Shown one piece after another: positions 8,523 through 17,918 of a DNA stretch of 64,000 nucleotides. The DNA comes from JABMMZ01 sp044377005 (lineage in GTDB: Bacteria; Bacteroidota; Bacteroidia; NS11-12g; UBA955): contig JBILJV010000002.1 in the NCBI GenBank assembly GCA_044377005.1, positions 1 through 64,000 on the forward strand. The letters are read 5' to 3'. Under the pieces are notes generated by a model that searched no databases, was not told the origin of the DNA, and saw nothing but the letters and a program-made list of their open reading frames with translations. The stretch's first letter is position 1. Each line of letters opens with the position of its first letter. A program made the position numbers and the translations under genes.

Positions 8523-9656
8523 TTATTCCTCACCCATGTTTTTAAGTTGCATGAGCAAAGTATAGGCTCCTTTTGTTACAAAAATTTCATCGGCTGTATT
8601 TGCTAAATTTGGGATACTTATTTGGGTTAATCCATTGTCGCTTGTTCCTGATATAACTTCTGTCATTTTGAAAGTAGTAGGATTTTGCTGAATAAACACA
8701 TATTCTTTACCTTCATTTTTGACAATAGCCTCATTAGGAATGACATACTCAAGCGATGATGCTACATCAATTTCTGCATTCATATACATCCCCGGAATTA
8801 ATGTTTGTTCTTTCGTATTGAATTTGCAATAAACCGTTAATGACCTATCCTCTGAAATGTCTTTGCCTATTGTTTGGATTCTTCCTTTGAATTTCTCTTG
8901 ACTAGAATGGTTTGAATATGCAATAATTTCTTGACCAATTTTGAGCTTGTAAATGTCTTTTTCAAAGACGGTTAATGACAAATACAAGTCACTAATATTG
9001 GTAAGTTCAAATAACACTTCAGTAGGACTAACATATCTTCCTATTGTTGTTTTTACCGTTCTTACATATCCGTTAATAGGAGAGTAAATGTTGATGAAGC
9101 GGGAAAGATTCGTTTCATTGAGTTGGTCAGGATTAATTTGAATCAATTTAAGTTTTTCTGACAGGGACTTTATGAGTATTTTTTGACTTAAATAAATGGC
9201 TTCAGCATTTTCAAATATTTTGTCACTTGTCGCTTTATTGGTATTAAGAAATTTTTGTCTAAAATACTCTTTTTCTATTCCAGAGAATTGGGCTTTTGCA
9301 CTTAAATAATTTTCTTGAATTTGAATGTATTGTTGGTCTTCTATGGTTGCTATTATTTCGCCTTTCTTTACTTGTTTGCCTTCAGTTAAATTCGTCCATT
9401 TTAGGTAACCTCCTAATGGTGCACTAATAGAAATGGCATTTTGGATAGGAATGCTGATTTTGCCATTGACTTTAAGTTTATAACTCATTGTTTTTTGTTC
9501 TAATTTTCCAATATTTAACTGCGCATTTTTTAGTTGAGCATCGTTGAGTTTTACAGTATTTATAATTTCTTTTTCTGCACTAACCTTTGTTTTTGTGGAA
9601 GGTTTGCATGCTATTATTAAACCAAGAAGTAAGGTTGTTATTAATTTGTTTTTCAT
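8523..9656 (-). CDS. RND efflux periplasmic adaptor lipoprotein (CzcB/CusB-like)
   Basis: A 377-aa membrane-fusion protein with a lipobox LIIAC (Cys17). It has a biotinyl-lipoyl-like hybrid motif ('SISAPLGGYLKWTNLTEGKQV', 'KKGEIIATIEDQQYIQIQ'), a helical hairpin (about residues 110-175), the second lipoyl half 'INIYSPINGYVRTVKTTIGRYV' and beta-barrel segments ('GMYMNAEIDV', 'VIPNEAIV'). Such adaptors join an RND pump to an outer-membrane channel and may hand over metal ions. The gene starts 8 nt after the end of the pump gene, so they form one operon. The ion (Cu, Co/Zn/Cd, Ni) cannot be decided; I see no N-terminal methionine or histidine cluster of the CusB type. Confidence 0.9.
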   Translation of the reverse strand: MKNKLITTLLLGLIIACKPSTKTKVSAEKEIINTVKLNDAQLKNAQLNIGKLEQKTMSYKLKVNGKISIPIQNAISISAPLGGYLKWTNLTEGKQVKKGEIIATIEDQQYIQIQENYLSAKAQFSGIEKEYFRQKFLNTNKATSDKIFENAEAIYLSQKILIKSLSEKLKLIQINPDQLNETNLSRFINIYSPINGYVRTVKTTIGRYVSPTEVLFELTNISDLYLSLTVFEKDIYKLKIGQEIIAYSNHSSQEKFKGRIQTIGKDISEDRSLTVYCKFNTKEQTLIPGMYMNAEIDVASSLEYVIPNEAIVKNEGKEYVFIQQNPTTFKMTEVISGTSDNGLTQISIPNLANTADEIFVTKGAYTLLMQLKNMGEE

Positions 9657-9664
9657 TGTGTTTT

Positions 9665-12600
9665 TTATTTTGAGTTTAAATAGTAAAGTTGAATCATGGA
9701 TTTATTGAGTGTTGTTAAAGCATCTGTATATTGGCTTTTTACAAGTGTAGCATTGTTGATTAGCATCATCCATTCCAAATAGTTAATGTTGCCATTCTCA
9801 AACTGTTGTTGTGCTGTTATTATAATGGTTTCTGCATTCTTTAAGGCATTAGTTTCAAAGTAATTTACGTTTTCTAAAGCTGTTTGGTATGTTTTATAAG
9901 CGATGTCTATTTGGTTTTGTAACGACTGCATGCCAGCATTCAGGGAATTGTCGGCCATTTTTTCTAAGCTTTTTGCGGCGCTAATTTTACCTTTTTGTGA
10001 ACCAAAAAACAAAGGAACGCCAACTCCAAATTGGACTGAATTAAAACGAGTACTATAGCTATATAAACGGTTGTCGGCACCAAATCCGCGCATACTCATA
10101 CTATAATATCCTATATTCAAATTGGGAAGTAATTTGTTTTTTTCTAATTGAGTGTTCAAAGAGCTTATGTTTTTTTGCTGATTTAAAATTAAGTAAAGAG
10201 GATGTGAATTGATTTTTTTGTTAAGTATATCAGTAGTTTCCTCTGTTTTGAATTCAGATTTTATGGGTTGGTAAAACAAGCGTGTGTTGATGAGTAATTG
10301 AAATTGTAATTGATTAATTTCAATGTCGTTTTTCAAAGAGTTTAATTGTGTTGTAATTTGACCTCTTTGAAGCTCTACACTTGTTTTTTCAAGTAAATTG
10401 ACATCACCTTTTTTAAATTGTAAAAGTACTTTTTTTAAATATTCATCATAGAGACTGTCTGTTTGCTCAAGTATAATTTTCTTCTCATATAAGTATAACA
10501 ATGAGAAATAACTTTCCCTGACTTGTTTTTTTAATTCAATTTCTTTTAACTTAATGCTAAACAAACTGTTTTTAAATAGTTCTTGTTGAATAGACTTTTG
10601 TTTGTTATAAATACTAGGAAAGCTAATCGTTTGCTCTAGGCCCAATTTATTGTCGTAATAAAAGCTATTGATTTGACCATATTCCGTTACCACATTTGCT
10701 TGAGGAATTTCAATACTAGTTTTTATTAACATTCTTTGGTATTCTGCATTCAATTGTTCGTTTTTTAAAAGCAAATTGTTTTTGAGCGCAGAATCAAGAG
10801 CGCTTTGTAAATCTATCTTTGTTTGAGCTTGTGCCATAGAAAATGAAGTGATTAAGAGGATTAATAGTCCTGATTTAGCTAAAGTAGTTTGATTTTTCAT
10901 TTTATCAGCCTTGTTGAAAATTATATACAAAACGGGAAGTACAAATAGAGTTAAAAAAGTGGCGATTAACAGTCCTCCTATAACAACTGTTGCCAAAGGC
11001 CTTTGAACTTCGGCGCCCGAACCGTGACTGAGTGCCATAGGTAAAAAACCAAATGAAGCCACAAAAGCGGTCATTAATACAGGACGTAAACGGTTTTTGG
11101 TCCCGTTTAAAACGATAGTCATTGGGTTGGTTTCACCAGCAGCTTTTATCCGATTAAATTCTGCCAATAATACAATGCCGTTTAATACTGCAACTCCAAA
11201 CAATGCAATAAAACCCACCCCAGCACTAATGCTAAATGGCATGTCACGAATTGAAAGTAATATGATACCACCAATTGCAGACAAAGGTATGGCCGAATAA
11301 ATTAGTAATCCTTGCTTTACAGAATTGAATGCAAAATATAAGAAAACAAAAATAAGAAGCAAAGAAACAGGAACGGCTAATGACAAGCGTTGTTTGGCAG
11401 CCACTAAGTTTTCAAAAGCACCACCGTAAGTAATGAAATATCCGCTTGGTAGTTTTAATTGACTCTCAACTTTTGTTTTAAGTTCATTGACTATGCTTTG
11501 AACATCTCTCCCTTTGGCATTAAACCCAACTATAATTCTGCGTTTGGCATCTTCTCTTTGTATTTGGTTGATACTTTCTTTTATATTGACATCAGCAACT
11601 TGGTATAAGGGAATTTGAGTTCCTTTAGTTGTTGGAATTAGTAAGTTTTGAACATCTTCAATGTTTTGTCTTTTTGCACTGTCGAGTCGGACCACTAAAT
11701 CAAAGCGTTTTTCGTCTTCAAAAACCAAACCGCTTTGTTGACCTGCAAAGGCTGCATTAAGAACTTGATTGATGTCTTTGATGTTTAATCCAAAACTAGC
11801 CAAAGCAAGTCTATTATATTTGATAATTAATTGTGCTTGACCATCAATTGGTTCAACATAAATATTTTCGACTCCTTCTATTGGCATTGCTAAATGACCT
11901 AAAAGTTTAGAATATTTAGAGAGTGTGTCTAAGTTCTCGCCAAAAATTTTACAAACAATATCTTGTTTTGCCCCTGTCATTAATTCATTAAATCGCATGG
12001 CAACTGGATATTGAAAACTATAACTAACACCAGGAATGTCTTTGAGTGCATTACTCATTTTTTCAGAAAGTTCATCCCAAGTATTGGCTGACGTCCATTC
12101 TGATTTGTCTTTAAGAATCACCATCATATCGCCAGCATCCATTGGCATTGGGTCTGTAGGGATTTCGCCACTTCCTATTTTACTCACCACTTTCTCGACT
12201 TCAGGAAACTGATCTTTCAATATTTTAGCACCTTTCATACAGGCCTCCTTTGTTGTGTTAATACTACTTCCAGTTAAAACTCTGGTTTCTACTGCAAAGT
12301 CACCTTCGGGAAGTTCGGGGATGAATTCGCCACCCATTCGGGAAAGTAATAGGATGGATATGGCAAATAATACTAAAGAAAAGGCAATTACTGTTTTTGG
12401 AATACCCAGTAACTTACTCAAAAATTTTTGGTGAATTCCAACCAAAAAATCCATCATTCTGTCCGACCAATTTCTTTTGTGTTCGGTGTTTTTACTCAAA
12501 AATAAAGCACTCATCATTGGAATGTAAGTTATTGACAATAAAAAGGCACCCAATAATGCAAAAGCGACCGTTTGTGCCATCGGTTTAAACATTTTTCCTT

Positions 12601-14017
12601 CTATTCCCTCTAAAGTAAAAATAGGGAGATACACCACCAAAATAATAATTTGTCCAAAAACAGCACTATTCATCATCTGACTGGCCGATTTAGTTACGAC
12701 TTTATCCATTTCAGGCTGACTGAGTTTGTTTATTGAATGCTTGCTTTTATTGAGAGTTAAGCCATGCATGACAGATTCAACGATAATAACGGCACCGTCA
12801 ACAATTAGTCCAAAATCTAATGCCCCTAAGCTCATTAAGTTGCCACTAACTCCAAATAAATTCATCAATACAATGGCAAATAACATGGATAGTGGAATGA
12901 CAGAAGCAACCAAAAAGCCTGCCCTGAAATTACCTAAAAACACAACCAAAACAAAGATGACAATGAGTGCACCTTCTACTAAATTTTTTGATACCGTCTC
13001 TATGGCACTGTTTACCATTTTACTTCGGTCCAAAAAGGCTTCCATTTCAACTCCTTCAGGAAGTGTATTTTTTATTAATGCAACTTTATCTTTAACTGCT
13101 TCAATAACATTGTTGCTGTTTTCACCTTTAAGCATCATAACCACACCGCCAGCAACTTCGCCATCACTGTTGTATGTGAGTGCACCGTAACGGGTGGCAC
13201 TGCCTATTTTTACCTCAGCAACATCGCGAACCAAAAGGGGAGTACCATTGCTTGTCACTTTAACAACAATGTTTTCAATGTCATTGATAGTGCCAATTAA
13301 TCCTTCTGATCTAATATATAAAACCGTTGAGGCTTTTTCAATGTATGAGCCTCCTGTGTTTTCATTGTTCTTTTCGATTGCAACAAATATGTCATTGATT
13401 GTAACACCCATTGCATTAATTTTTTGAGGATTAATTGTTATTTCGTATTGTTTTAATAATCCACCGAAACTGCTTACCTCTGCCACCCCTTTTACACCTA
13501 GTAATTGTCTTCTAACTATCCAATCTTGAATGGTTCGAAGTTCAGTTGCATCAAATTTAGATTCATATCCTTTCTTAGGTTTAAGTATGTATTGGTAAAT
13601 TTCTCCCAAACCAGTGGTTACAGGAGCTAATTCAGGTAAACCTAATCCTTCTGGAATTTGTTGTTCTGCTATCTTCAAGCGTTCACTGATTTGTTGTCTA
13701 GCCCAATAAAGGTCAACATCATCCTCAAAAACAACAGTAATTAAGGAAAGTCCAAATCGTGAAAAGCTTCTCATTTCCTTAATGCCTGGAATATTGCTAG
13801 TTGCTTGTTCTATGGGAAAGGTAATAAGTCGTTCCACATCAGGTGCGCCAAGTGAAGGGACAATAGTGATAACTTGAACCTGATTGTCTGTAATGTCAGG
13901 CACAGCATCTATGGGTAGTTTGGTGAATTGGAAACTACCATATCCAATAAGGGCGATTACAAATAGCCCTATTATGAGTTTATTTTTGGTTGAAAACTCA
14001 ATGATTTTGTTCAGCAT
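9665..14017 (-). CDS. Heavy-metal RND pump fused to a TolC-like channel (CzcA-CzcC fusion)
   Basis: A 1450-aa protein. Residues 1-1035 are a complete HME-type RND pump: 'KLPIDAVPDITDNQVQV' near the start, the proton-relay residues D401, D407 and E414 in TM4 (LDFGLIVDGAVIIVES) at the positions expected for CzcA, and large periplasmic loops. At M1040 a second signal-peptide-like segment begins ('LLILLITSFSMAQAQ', possible cleavage after A1064), followed by a ~385-aa TolC-type outer-membrane factor with two repeats ('LQSALDSALKNNLLLKN', 'QFENGNINYLEWMMLIN'). CzcA-TolC fusions are common in Bacteroidota. Together with the adaptor at 8523-9656 this makes a complete tripartite heavy-metal exporter. 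Confidence 0.92.
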   Translation of the reverse strand: MLNKIIEFSTKNKLIIGLFVIALIGYGSFQFTKLPIDAVPDITDNQVQVITIVPSLGAPDVERLITFPIEQATSNIPGIKEMRSFSRFGLSLITVVFEDDVDLYWARQQISERLKIAEQQIPEGLGLPELAPVTTGLGEIYQYILKPKKGYESKFDATELRTIQDWIVRRQLLGVKGVAEVSSFGGLLKQYEITINPQKINAMGVTINDIFVAIEKNNENTGGSYIEKASTVLYIRSEGLIGTINDIENIVVKVTSNGTPLLVRDVAEVKIGSATRYGALTYNSDGEVAGGVVMMLKGENSNNVIEAVKDKVALIKNTLPEGVEMEAFLDRSKMVNSAIETVSKNLVEGALIVIFVLVVFLGNFRAGFLVASVIPLSMLFAIVLMNLFGVSGNLMSLGALDFGLIVDGAVIIVESVMHGLTLNKSKHSINKLSQPEMDKVVTKSASQMMNSAVFGQIIILVVYLPIFTLEGIEGKMFKPMAQTVAFALLGAFLLSITYIPMMSALFLSKNTEHKRNWSDRMMDFLVGIHQKFLSKLLGIPKTVIAFSLVLFAISILLLSRMGGEFIPELPEGDFAVETRVLTGSSINTTKEACMKGAKILKDQFPEVEKVVSKIGSGEIPTDPMPMDAGDMMVILKDKSEWTSANTWDELSEKMSNALKDIPGVSYSFQYPVAMRFNELMTGAKQDIVCKIFGENLDTLSKYSKLLGHLAMPIEGVENIYVEPIDGQAQLIIKYNRLALASFGLNIKDINQVLNAAFAGQQSGLVFEDEKRFDLVVRLDSAKRQNIEDVQNLLIPTTKGTQIPLYQVADVNIKESINQIQREDAKRRIIVGFNAKGRDVQSIVNELKTKVESQLKLPSGYFITYGGAFENLVAAKQRLSLAVPVSLLLIFVFLYFAFNSVKQGLLIYSAIPLSAIGGIILLSIRDMPFSISAGVGFIALFGVAVLNGIVLLAEFNRIKAAGETNPMTIVLNGTKNRLRPVLMTAFVASFGFLPMALSHGSGAEVQRPLATVVIGGLLIATFLTLFVLPVLYIIFNKADKMKNQTTLAKSGLLILLITSFSMAQAQTKIDLQSALDSALKNNLLLKNEQLNAEYQRMLIKTSIEIPQANVVTEYGQINSFYYDNKLGLEQTISFPSIYNKQKSIQQELFKNSLFSIKLKEIELKKQVRESYFSLLYLYEKKIILEQTDSLYDEYLKKVLLQFKKGDVNLLEKTSVELQRGQITTQLNSLKNDIEINQLQFQLLINTRLFYQPIKSEFKTEETTDILNKKINSHPLYLILNQQKNISSLNTQLEKNKLLPNLNIGYYSMSMRGFGADNRLYSYSTRFNSVQFGVGVPLFFGSQKGKISAAKSLEKMADNSLNAGMQSLQNQIDIAYKTYQTALENVNYFETNALKNAETIIITAQQQFENGNINYLEWMMLINNATLVKSQYTDALTTLNKSMIQLYYLNSK

Positions 14018-14108
14018 TTTTTTTGCGGTTAATAAAATAAATAAAACACGGTCAGTAGGAACTAACAGTGGGATTTTTGTCTAAATAAAGACAGTTTTCA
14101 GAAAAGTA

Positions 14109-14486
14109 TTAACCGAATTTTGGCGGTTGCCAAATATTACTCAAAAAAGCAGAAGAGTATATAACCCCTTGATAAATAGGGGTTACTTTAAGTAAAAAAG
14201 AGTGAGGTCTGTTAATGGTAAAAAAATGAGAATTTACATTAGGTAAAACAGAATGCACTGTAGTACAATCGGTAGTTTTGAAAGGGAGGTTGTGATGTTC
14301 TTGGTCCGAATGGTCTGGTTGTGAAGAGTAATGTTCAGAAATAAAATTGAAAAAAGATTCATCTTGATTGATTTTCAAATGGTCGAGATAGTGATTCATC
14401 AAAACTGGTAATTTCAGCAATTGATGTAGTTCAGTATTAGAACTTACAAAAACCAAAACAAACAATATGACAATAGTTTTTTTCAA
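14109..14486 (-). CDS. Small secreted protein at the head of the metal-efflux operon
   Basis: 125 residues with an N-terminal signal peptide (MKKTIVILFVLVFVSS) and the segment 'TELHQLLKLPVLMNHYLDH', which recurs in small proteins encoded directly upstream of CzcA-type pumps in Bacteroidota. The rest is rich in His and Asp ('SSQPDHSDQEHH'), suggesting metal binding. I use TTG 14486 as the start: the upstream GTG at 14492 overlaps a -7 element TATCTTTG (14492-14499), and the TTG gives a normal signal peptide. It is separated from the pump gene by 91 nt. A periplasmic metal chaperone or sensor is a guess from composition and location. Confidence 0.65.
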   Translation of the reverse strand: MKKTIVILFVLVFVSSNTELHQLLKLPVLMNHYLDHLKINQDESFFNFISEHYSSQPDHSDQEHHNLPFKTTDCTTVHSVLPNVNSHFFTINRPHSFLLKVTPIYQGVIYSSAFLSNIWQPPKFG

Positions 14487-14491
14487 CGGCA

Positions 14492-14499
14492 CAAAGATA
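14492..14499 (-). promoter_or_regulatory. -7 element (TATCTTTG) of the metal-efflux operon
   Basis: TATCTTTG on the minus strand matches TAnnTTTG. It ends 5 nt before the TTG start at 14486, which implies a leaderless or almost leaderless transcript. No TTG/TTTG is seen at the -33 position, so an activator may be needed. Confidence 0.45.
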
Positions 14500-14648
14500 A
14501 ACAGATAAAAGCATAGAATACATTGCTTTTTTTATTTTAGAATCAATATAATTAGTGATAGATATCACTTTTAGTAGTGTAATGTATGGATTTATTCCGC
14601 ACACATCTTGCGATATATAGTAGGAATTTAAATGATTAGGGAAAGAAG

Positions 14649-14960
14649 TTATATGGATTTTGAATTTTTTCTTCTATCAAGAAGAAAAAACGAAAGTTGA
14701 AAAACAATGAAAATTGAGAGTATGAATAAAGGTTGTTTTAAACTGTAACTCCTCGAATCGCTGTCTAATTCAATAAAAATAAAAAATAAAGTTACTAAAA
14801 TGACGGGAAAAAGAGTGAAAAGTGCACCAAATTTGTATTTGTTTTTATATAAATAAATCAAAAAAAGCGTAAAATTCAAGAGGAATAATAATATAATAAC
14901 GAGAAAAATTCCAAAGGCGTAAGCCAATCCTGGTCCCCAAATGTCAAGAATAATCATCAT
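14649..14960 (-). CDS. Small membrane protein of unknown function
   Basis: 103 residues with about three hydrophobic helices ('AFGIFLVIILLFLLNFTLF', 'FTLFPVILVTLFFIFIEL', 'LFILSIFIVFQLSFFLL') and a basic C-terminus (DRRKNSKS). I recognise no family. It stands alone between the efflux operon and tRNA-Glu with no obvious promoter; the 155 nt between it and the efflux operon contain nothing recognisable. Composition agrees with a real membrane protein, but hydrophobic AT-rich ORFs can be spurious, so confidence is moderate. Confidence 0.5.
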   Translation of the reverse strand: MMIILDIWGPGLAYAFGIFLVIILLFLLNFTLFLIYLYKNKYKFGALFTLFPVILVTLFFIFIELDSDSRSYSLKQPLFILSIFIVFQLSFFLLDRRKNSKSI

Positions 14961-15045
14961 TTTATCTAAAGTTTGAAATTAGTATTTTAAGTTGAAAAGA
15001 GAAGAAAAATTATTGATTTTCAGGCACAAACAAATACTGTATAAC

Positions 15046-15077
15046 AAAAAAAACCACACTTGAGGTGTGGTTTTTTT
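15046..15077 (-). terminator. Intrinsic terminator downstream of tRNA-Glu
   Basis: The stem ACCACAC/GTGTGGT (15053-15059 with 15065-15071, loop TTGAG) is flanked by A and T runs on both sides. On the minus strand it ends in a U-run just after tRNA-Glu; it could also work on the plus strand. Confidence 0.75.
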
Positions 15078-15081
15078 CCTT

Positions 15082-15156
15082 TGGTAGCCCGTAGGGGAGT
15101 CGAACCCCTCTTTAGCGGATGAAAACCGCTTGTCCTAACCGATAGACGAACGGGCC
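15082..15156 (-). tRNA. tRNA-Glu (anticodon UUC)
   Basis: Read on the minus strand the gene begins GGCCCGT and ends ACGGGCT-A-CCA, giving a 7-bp acceptor stem with one G-U pair, discriminator A73 and an encoded CCA. The anticodon arm is AGCGG-TTTTCAT-CCGCT, with anticodon TTC. The T arm is GAGGGGTTCGACTCCCCT. The D-arm block CTATCGGTTAGGAC is typical of tRNA-Glu. It is divergent from gapA and followed by a hairpin terminator. Confidence 0.97.
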
Positions 15157-15235
15157 ATTTATTTTTCGTTTTTCGGTTTGCAAATGTAATACAAAAAATT
15201 AATTCACAAAATAAAGTTTTAAAAAAAAATAAAAT

Positions 15236-15243
15236 TACCTTTG
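15236..15243 (+). promoter_or_regulatory. -7 element (TACCTTTG) of gapA
   Basis: TACCTTTG fits TAnnTTTG and lies 25 nt upstream of the gapA start, leaving a short leader of about 20 nt. Confidence 0.55.
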
Positions 15244-15268
15244 TAGCCCCAAATTTTAATAATTAAAA

Positions 15269-16255
15269 ATGATAAGAGTAGCTATTAACGGTTTTGGCCG
15301 TATTGGAAGACTGGCCTTCAGAGTGATGAGCCAAAGAAATGACATCGAAGTGGTTGCTATCAATGATTTGACAGACAACAAAACTTTAGCGCATTTGTTG
15401 AAATATGATTCTGTACACGGAAAATTCAACGGAACTGTTGATTTTACTGAAACAAGTCTGATTGTAAATGGTAAATCTATTGCTGGATTGGCTGAAAAAA
15501 ATCCGGCAAATCTACCATGGAAAGACATGAATGTGGATGTTGTTCTTGAATCTACAGGTCGCTTTACTGATAAAGAAAGCGCTGGACAACATTTAACTGC
15601 TGGCGCAAGAAAAGTAGTCATCAGTGCACCTGCAACAGGTGAGATGAAAACAATTGTGTTAGGAGTGAATGACAATACCCTTGACGGTAGCGAAACTATT
15701 CTTTCTAACGCATCTTGTACTACCAACTGTTTGGCTCCTATGGTAAAGATTTTAGATGATTTATGTGGTATCGAAAATGGTTTCATGACCACTATTCATG
15801 CATACACTGCTGACCAAAACTTACAAGATGCACCTCACAAAGATTTAAGAAGAGCACGTTCTGCGGCATACAGTATCATCCCTACAAGCACCGGTGCTGC
15901 TAAAGCAGTTGGTTTGGTTATGCCTCACTTACAAGGTAAATTGAACGGTAACGCAATGCGCGTGCCTATTCCTGATGGCTCTGTAACTGACTTTACATGT
16001 AATGTTCGTACTGCAAAAACAAAGGATGAAATTAATGCGGCATTTAAAGCTGCAGCTGAATCTAATCTAAAAGGAGTTTTGGAATATACCACTGACCCTA
16101 TTGTTTCTATCGATATTGTTGGAAATCCTCACTCTTGTATTTTTGATAGCGACCTAACGATGGTCATCGGTAATACCGTTAAAGTTGTAGGTTGGTATGA
16201 CAATGAAGCTGGATATAGTAACCGTATTGTTGATTTAATAGCTAGAATAGCATAA
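15269..16255 (+). CDS. gapA: Type I glyceraldehyde-3-phosphate dehydrogenase
   Basis: 328 residues, close to the usual length. The N-terminal NAD-binding motif is INGFGRIGR, and the catalytic cysteine is C150 in NASCTTNCLAPM. The histidine partner lies in 'TTIHAYTADQ', followed by the phosphate-binding 'RRARSAA' and 'IIPTSTGAAKAVG', and the C-terminal 'WYDNEAGYSNR'. The enzyme converts glyceraldehyde-3-phosphate to 1,3-bisphosphoglycerate in glycolysis, and the reverse in gluconeogenesis. It is monocistronic, with a promoter at 15236 and a strong terminator at 16281. Confidence 0.98.
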   Translation: MIRVAINGFGRIGRLAFRVMSQRNDIEVVAINDLTDNKTLAHLLKYDSVHGKFNGTVDFTETSLIVNGKSIAGLAEKNPANLPWKDMNVDVVLESTGRFTDKESAGQHLTAGARKVVISAPATGEMKTIVLGVNDNTLDGSETILSNASCTTNCLAPMVKILDDLCGIENGFMTTIHAYTADQNLQDAPHKDLRRARSAAYSIIPTSTGAAKAVGLVMPHLQGKLNGNAMRVPIPDGSVTDFTCNVRTAKTKDEINAAFKAAAESNLKGVLEYTTDPIVSIDIVGNPHSCIFDSDLTMVIGNTVKVVGWYDNEAGYSNRIVDLIARIA

Positions 16256-16280
16256 TCAATTTCTCTATATAATTGTAAAA

Positions 16281-16305
16281 GCCCCGATATTTATCGGGGC
16301 TTTTT
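16281..16305 (+). terminator. Intrinsic terminator of gapA
   Basis: A perfect 8-bp stem GCCCCGAT/ATCGGGGC with loop ATTT is followed by TTTTT, 26 nt after the gapA stop. Confidence 0.9.
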
Positions 16306-16374
16306 ATTTGGACTTTTTTATAAAGAGTCGTTTATTCAAGAACTCTTTAATTTTAAATTATTAATTGTTAATCA

Positions 16375-17859
16375 TTAATCAATCTTTAATCCAATCACAT
16401 TGTCTGAACCATCGGCATTTTTACCTTCTATCAATAATGCCCCTTCCGCTTTTTCTAAGAGTGCTTTGGCTTGTTGTGGGCTGCTAATGCTTTGTTTGTC
16501 GATTTTGGTAATAACAAATCCATTAGGTAACTTCCCTTTGAATGGACCTGCACCAATTTTATCTACTTTTACGCCATTGCTAATTCCCAATTGTGCTTTT
16601 TCTTCTTTACTTAAAGCCGTTATAGTTAATCCTTTTACGGTGTTAGCTTCATTTTTGTCTGCCATGGAAATGGTTTCTTTGCCATCTAAGCCTTTCAGTA
16701 TTGCAGTGATTTCTTTGATGTCACCTTTGCGATTAATTGTAATGATTAATTTATCGCCAGGTCTAAATTTACCAACTGCCTCTTGTAAATTTGAAACAGA
16801 ATTAATTTCTATCTCATTGACTTTTAAAATAACATCTCCTTTTTTAATACCGGCTTTAAGTGCAGCACCACCCTCTGTCACATCTTGAACCATGACCCCT
16901 TTTAGCTCCGATAAACCTTCTTTATTAGCTAATTCTTGAGTTATTTCTTGAATAGATACGCCCAAAACGCCACGTTGTACTTTGCCAAATTTTAATAAAT
17001 CATCCATTACCTTTTTAACCAAATTGACTGGAACGGCGAATCCATAGCCTGTGTAACTGCCTGTTTGTGAAGCAATAGCGGTATTAATCCCTATCAATTC
17101 TCCTTTGGTATTCACTAATGCGCCTCCACTGTTCCCAGGATTGATGGCTGCATCGGTTTGAATGAAATTCTCAATAGCATACTGATTGTCTTGACTTCTT
17201 AATAAATCAATACTTCGGCCTTTCGCACTAATGATTCCTGCAGTAACTGTACTTGTTAAGTTCATAGGATTACCAACAGCCACAACCCATTGTCCTACTT
17301 TGGTTTCATCACTATTGCCAAATGACATGAAAAATAAATTTTTAGCTTCAATTTTCAATAAAGCTAAATCAGTTGTTTTATCGGTTCCAATTAATTCTGC
17401 AATATAAGTGCGTTTGTCATTCATAGTGACTTCAATTTTACTAGCATTGTCGATTACGTGATTGTTTGTAACAATATAACCGTCTTGTGAAATTATAACG
17501 CCACTTCCTGTTGCCATTCCGGGACCGCGTGGCATGTCAAAGTCAAATCCATGGTCACGGAAAAATTCAAATGGGTCAATTCCTTTTTGAGTGCCCGATG
17601 AACGATTGCTTTCACCTGAATAGTGCGATTTAATGTGAACAACAGTAGGGGTACTGACTTCGGAAACTTTCACAAAGTCAAACCCATATTGTCCATTGTC
17701 TTTGTTTTCAAATAAACTAGCAAAACGGGCATTTCTTTGTTGCATTTCGTCAAAATTACTGCCTTGAGATTGTGTAAAAAATAATTGATTGATTCCTAAG
17801 GCGACGATTCCACCTAATACGGCAATGGCAAAAATTCCTAATACTTTTTTCATTTTCAT
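16375..17859 (-). CDS. Do/DegP-family (HtrA) periplasmic serine protease
   Basis: A 494-aa protein with an N-terminal membrane anchor or signal (about residues 5-25), a trypsin-like domain with the triad H134 (TNNHVID), D164 (TTDLALL) and S244 (GNSGGAL), and two PDZ domains ('RGVLGVSIQEITQEL', 'GAALKAGIKKGDVILKVN', and a C-terminal one with 'NGFVITKIDKQSI'). HtrA proteases degrade or refold damaged envelope proteins under stress. The gene is divergent from an ECF sigma/anti-sigma operon, and the two promoters appear to be back to back, so co-regulation by the sigma factor is plausible but unproven. ATG at residue 3 is an alternative start. Confidence 0.93.
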   Translation of the reverse strand: MKMKKVLGIFAIAVLGGIVALGINQLFFTQSQGSNFDEMQQRNARFASLFENKDNGQYGFDFVKVSEVSTPTVVHIKSHYSGESNRSSGTQKGIDPFEFFRDHGFDFDMPRGPGMATGSGVIISQDGYIVTNNHVIDNASKIEVTMNDKRTYIAELIGTDKTTDLALLKIEAKNLFFMSFGNSDETKVGQWVVAVGNPMNLTSTVTAGIISAKGRSIDLLRSQDNQYAIENFIQTDAAINPGNSGGALVNTKGELIGINTAIASQTGSYTGYGFAVPVNLVKKVMDDLLKFGKVQRGVLGVSIQEITQELANKEGLSELKGVMVQDVTEGGAALKAGIKKGDVILKVNEIEINSVSNLQEAVGKFRPGDKLIITINRKGDIKEITAILKGLDGKETISMADKNEANTVKGLTITALSKEEKAQLGISNGVKVDKIGAGPFKGKLPNGFVITKIDKQSISSPQQAKALLEKAEGALLIEGKNADGSDNVIGLKID

Positions 17860-17900
17860 TTCTTGTTTTTTAATAAAATTTAATATTTCAAATTGTGTTC

Positions 17901-17908
17901 CAAATTTA
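17901..17908 (-). promoter_or_regulatory. -7 element (TAAATTTG) of the htrA-family gene
   Basis: TAAATTTG on the minus strand fits TAnnTTTG, with TTTG (17924-17927) 15 nt upstream as a possible -33. It lies 2 nt from the opposing sigma-gene element. Confidence 0.45.
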
Positions 17909-17910
17909 TT

Positions 17911-17918
17911 TAACTTTG
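17911..17918 (+). promoter_or_regulatory. -7 element (TAACTTTG) of the ECF sigma operon
   Basis: TAACTTTG fits TAnnTTTG, with a TTG at 17893-17895, 15 nt upstream. It predicts a leader of about 70 nt before GTG 17993. Confidence 0.45.

Noticed and set aside
12726..13190. 154-aa plus-strand ORF inside the CzcA gene
   Set aside because: It lies antisense to conserved TM segments of the pump, has Ser/Thr/Pro/Lys-rich composition typical of antisense frames, and lacks a start context.
15256..15792. 178-aa minus-strand ORF over gapA
   Set aside because: It is an antisense shadow of a highly conserved gene and shows no recognisable domain.
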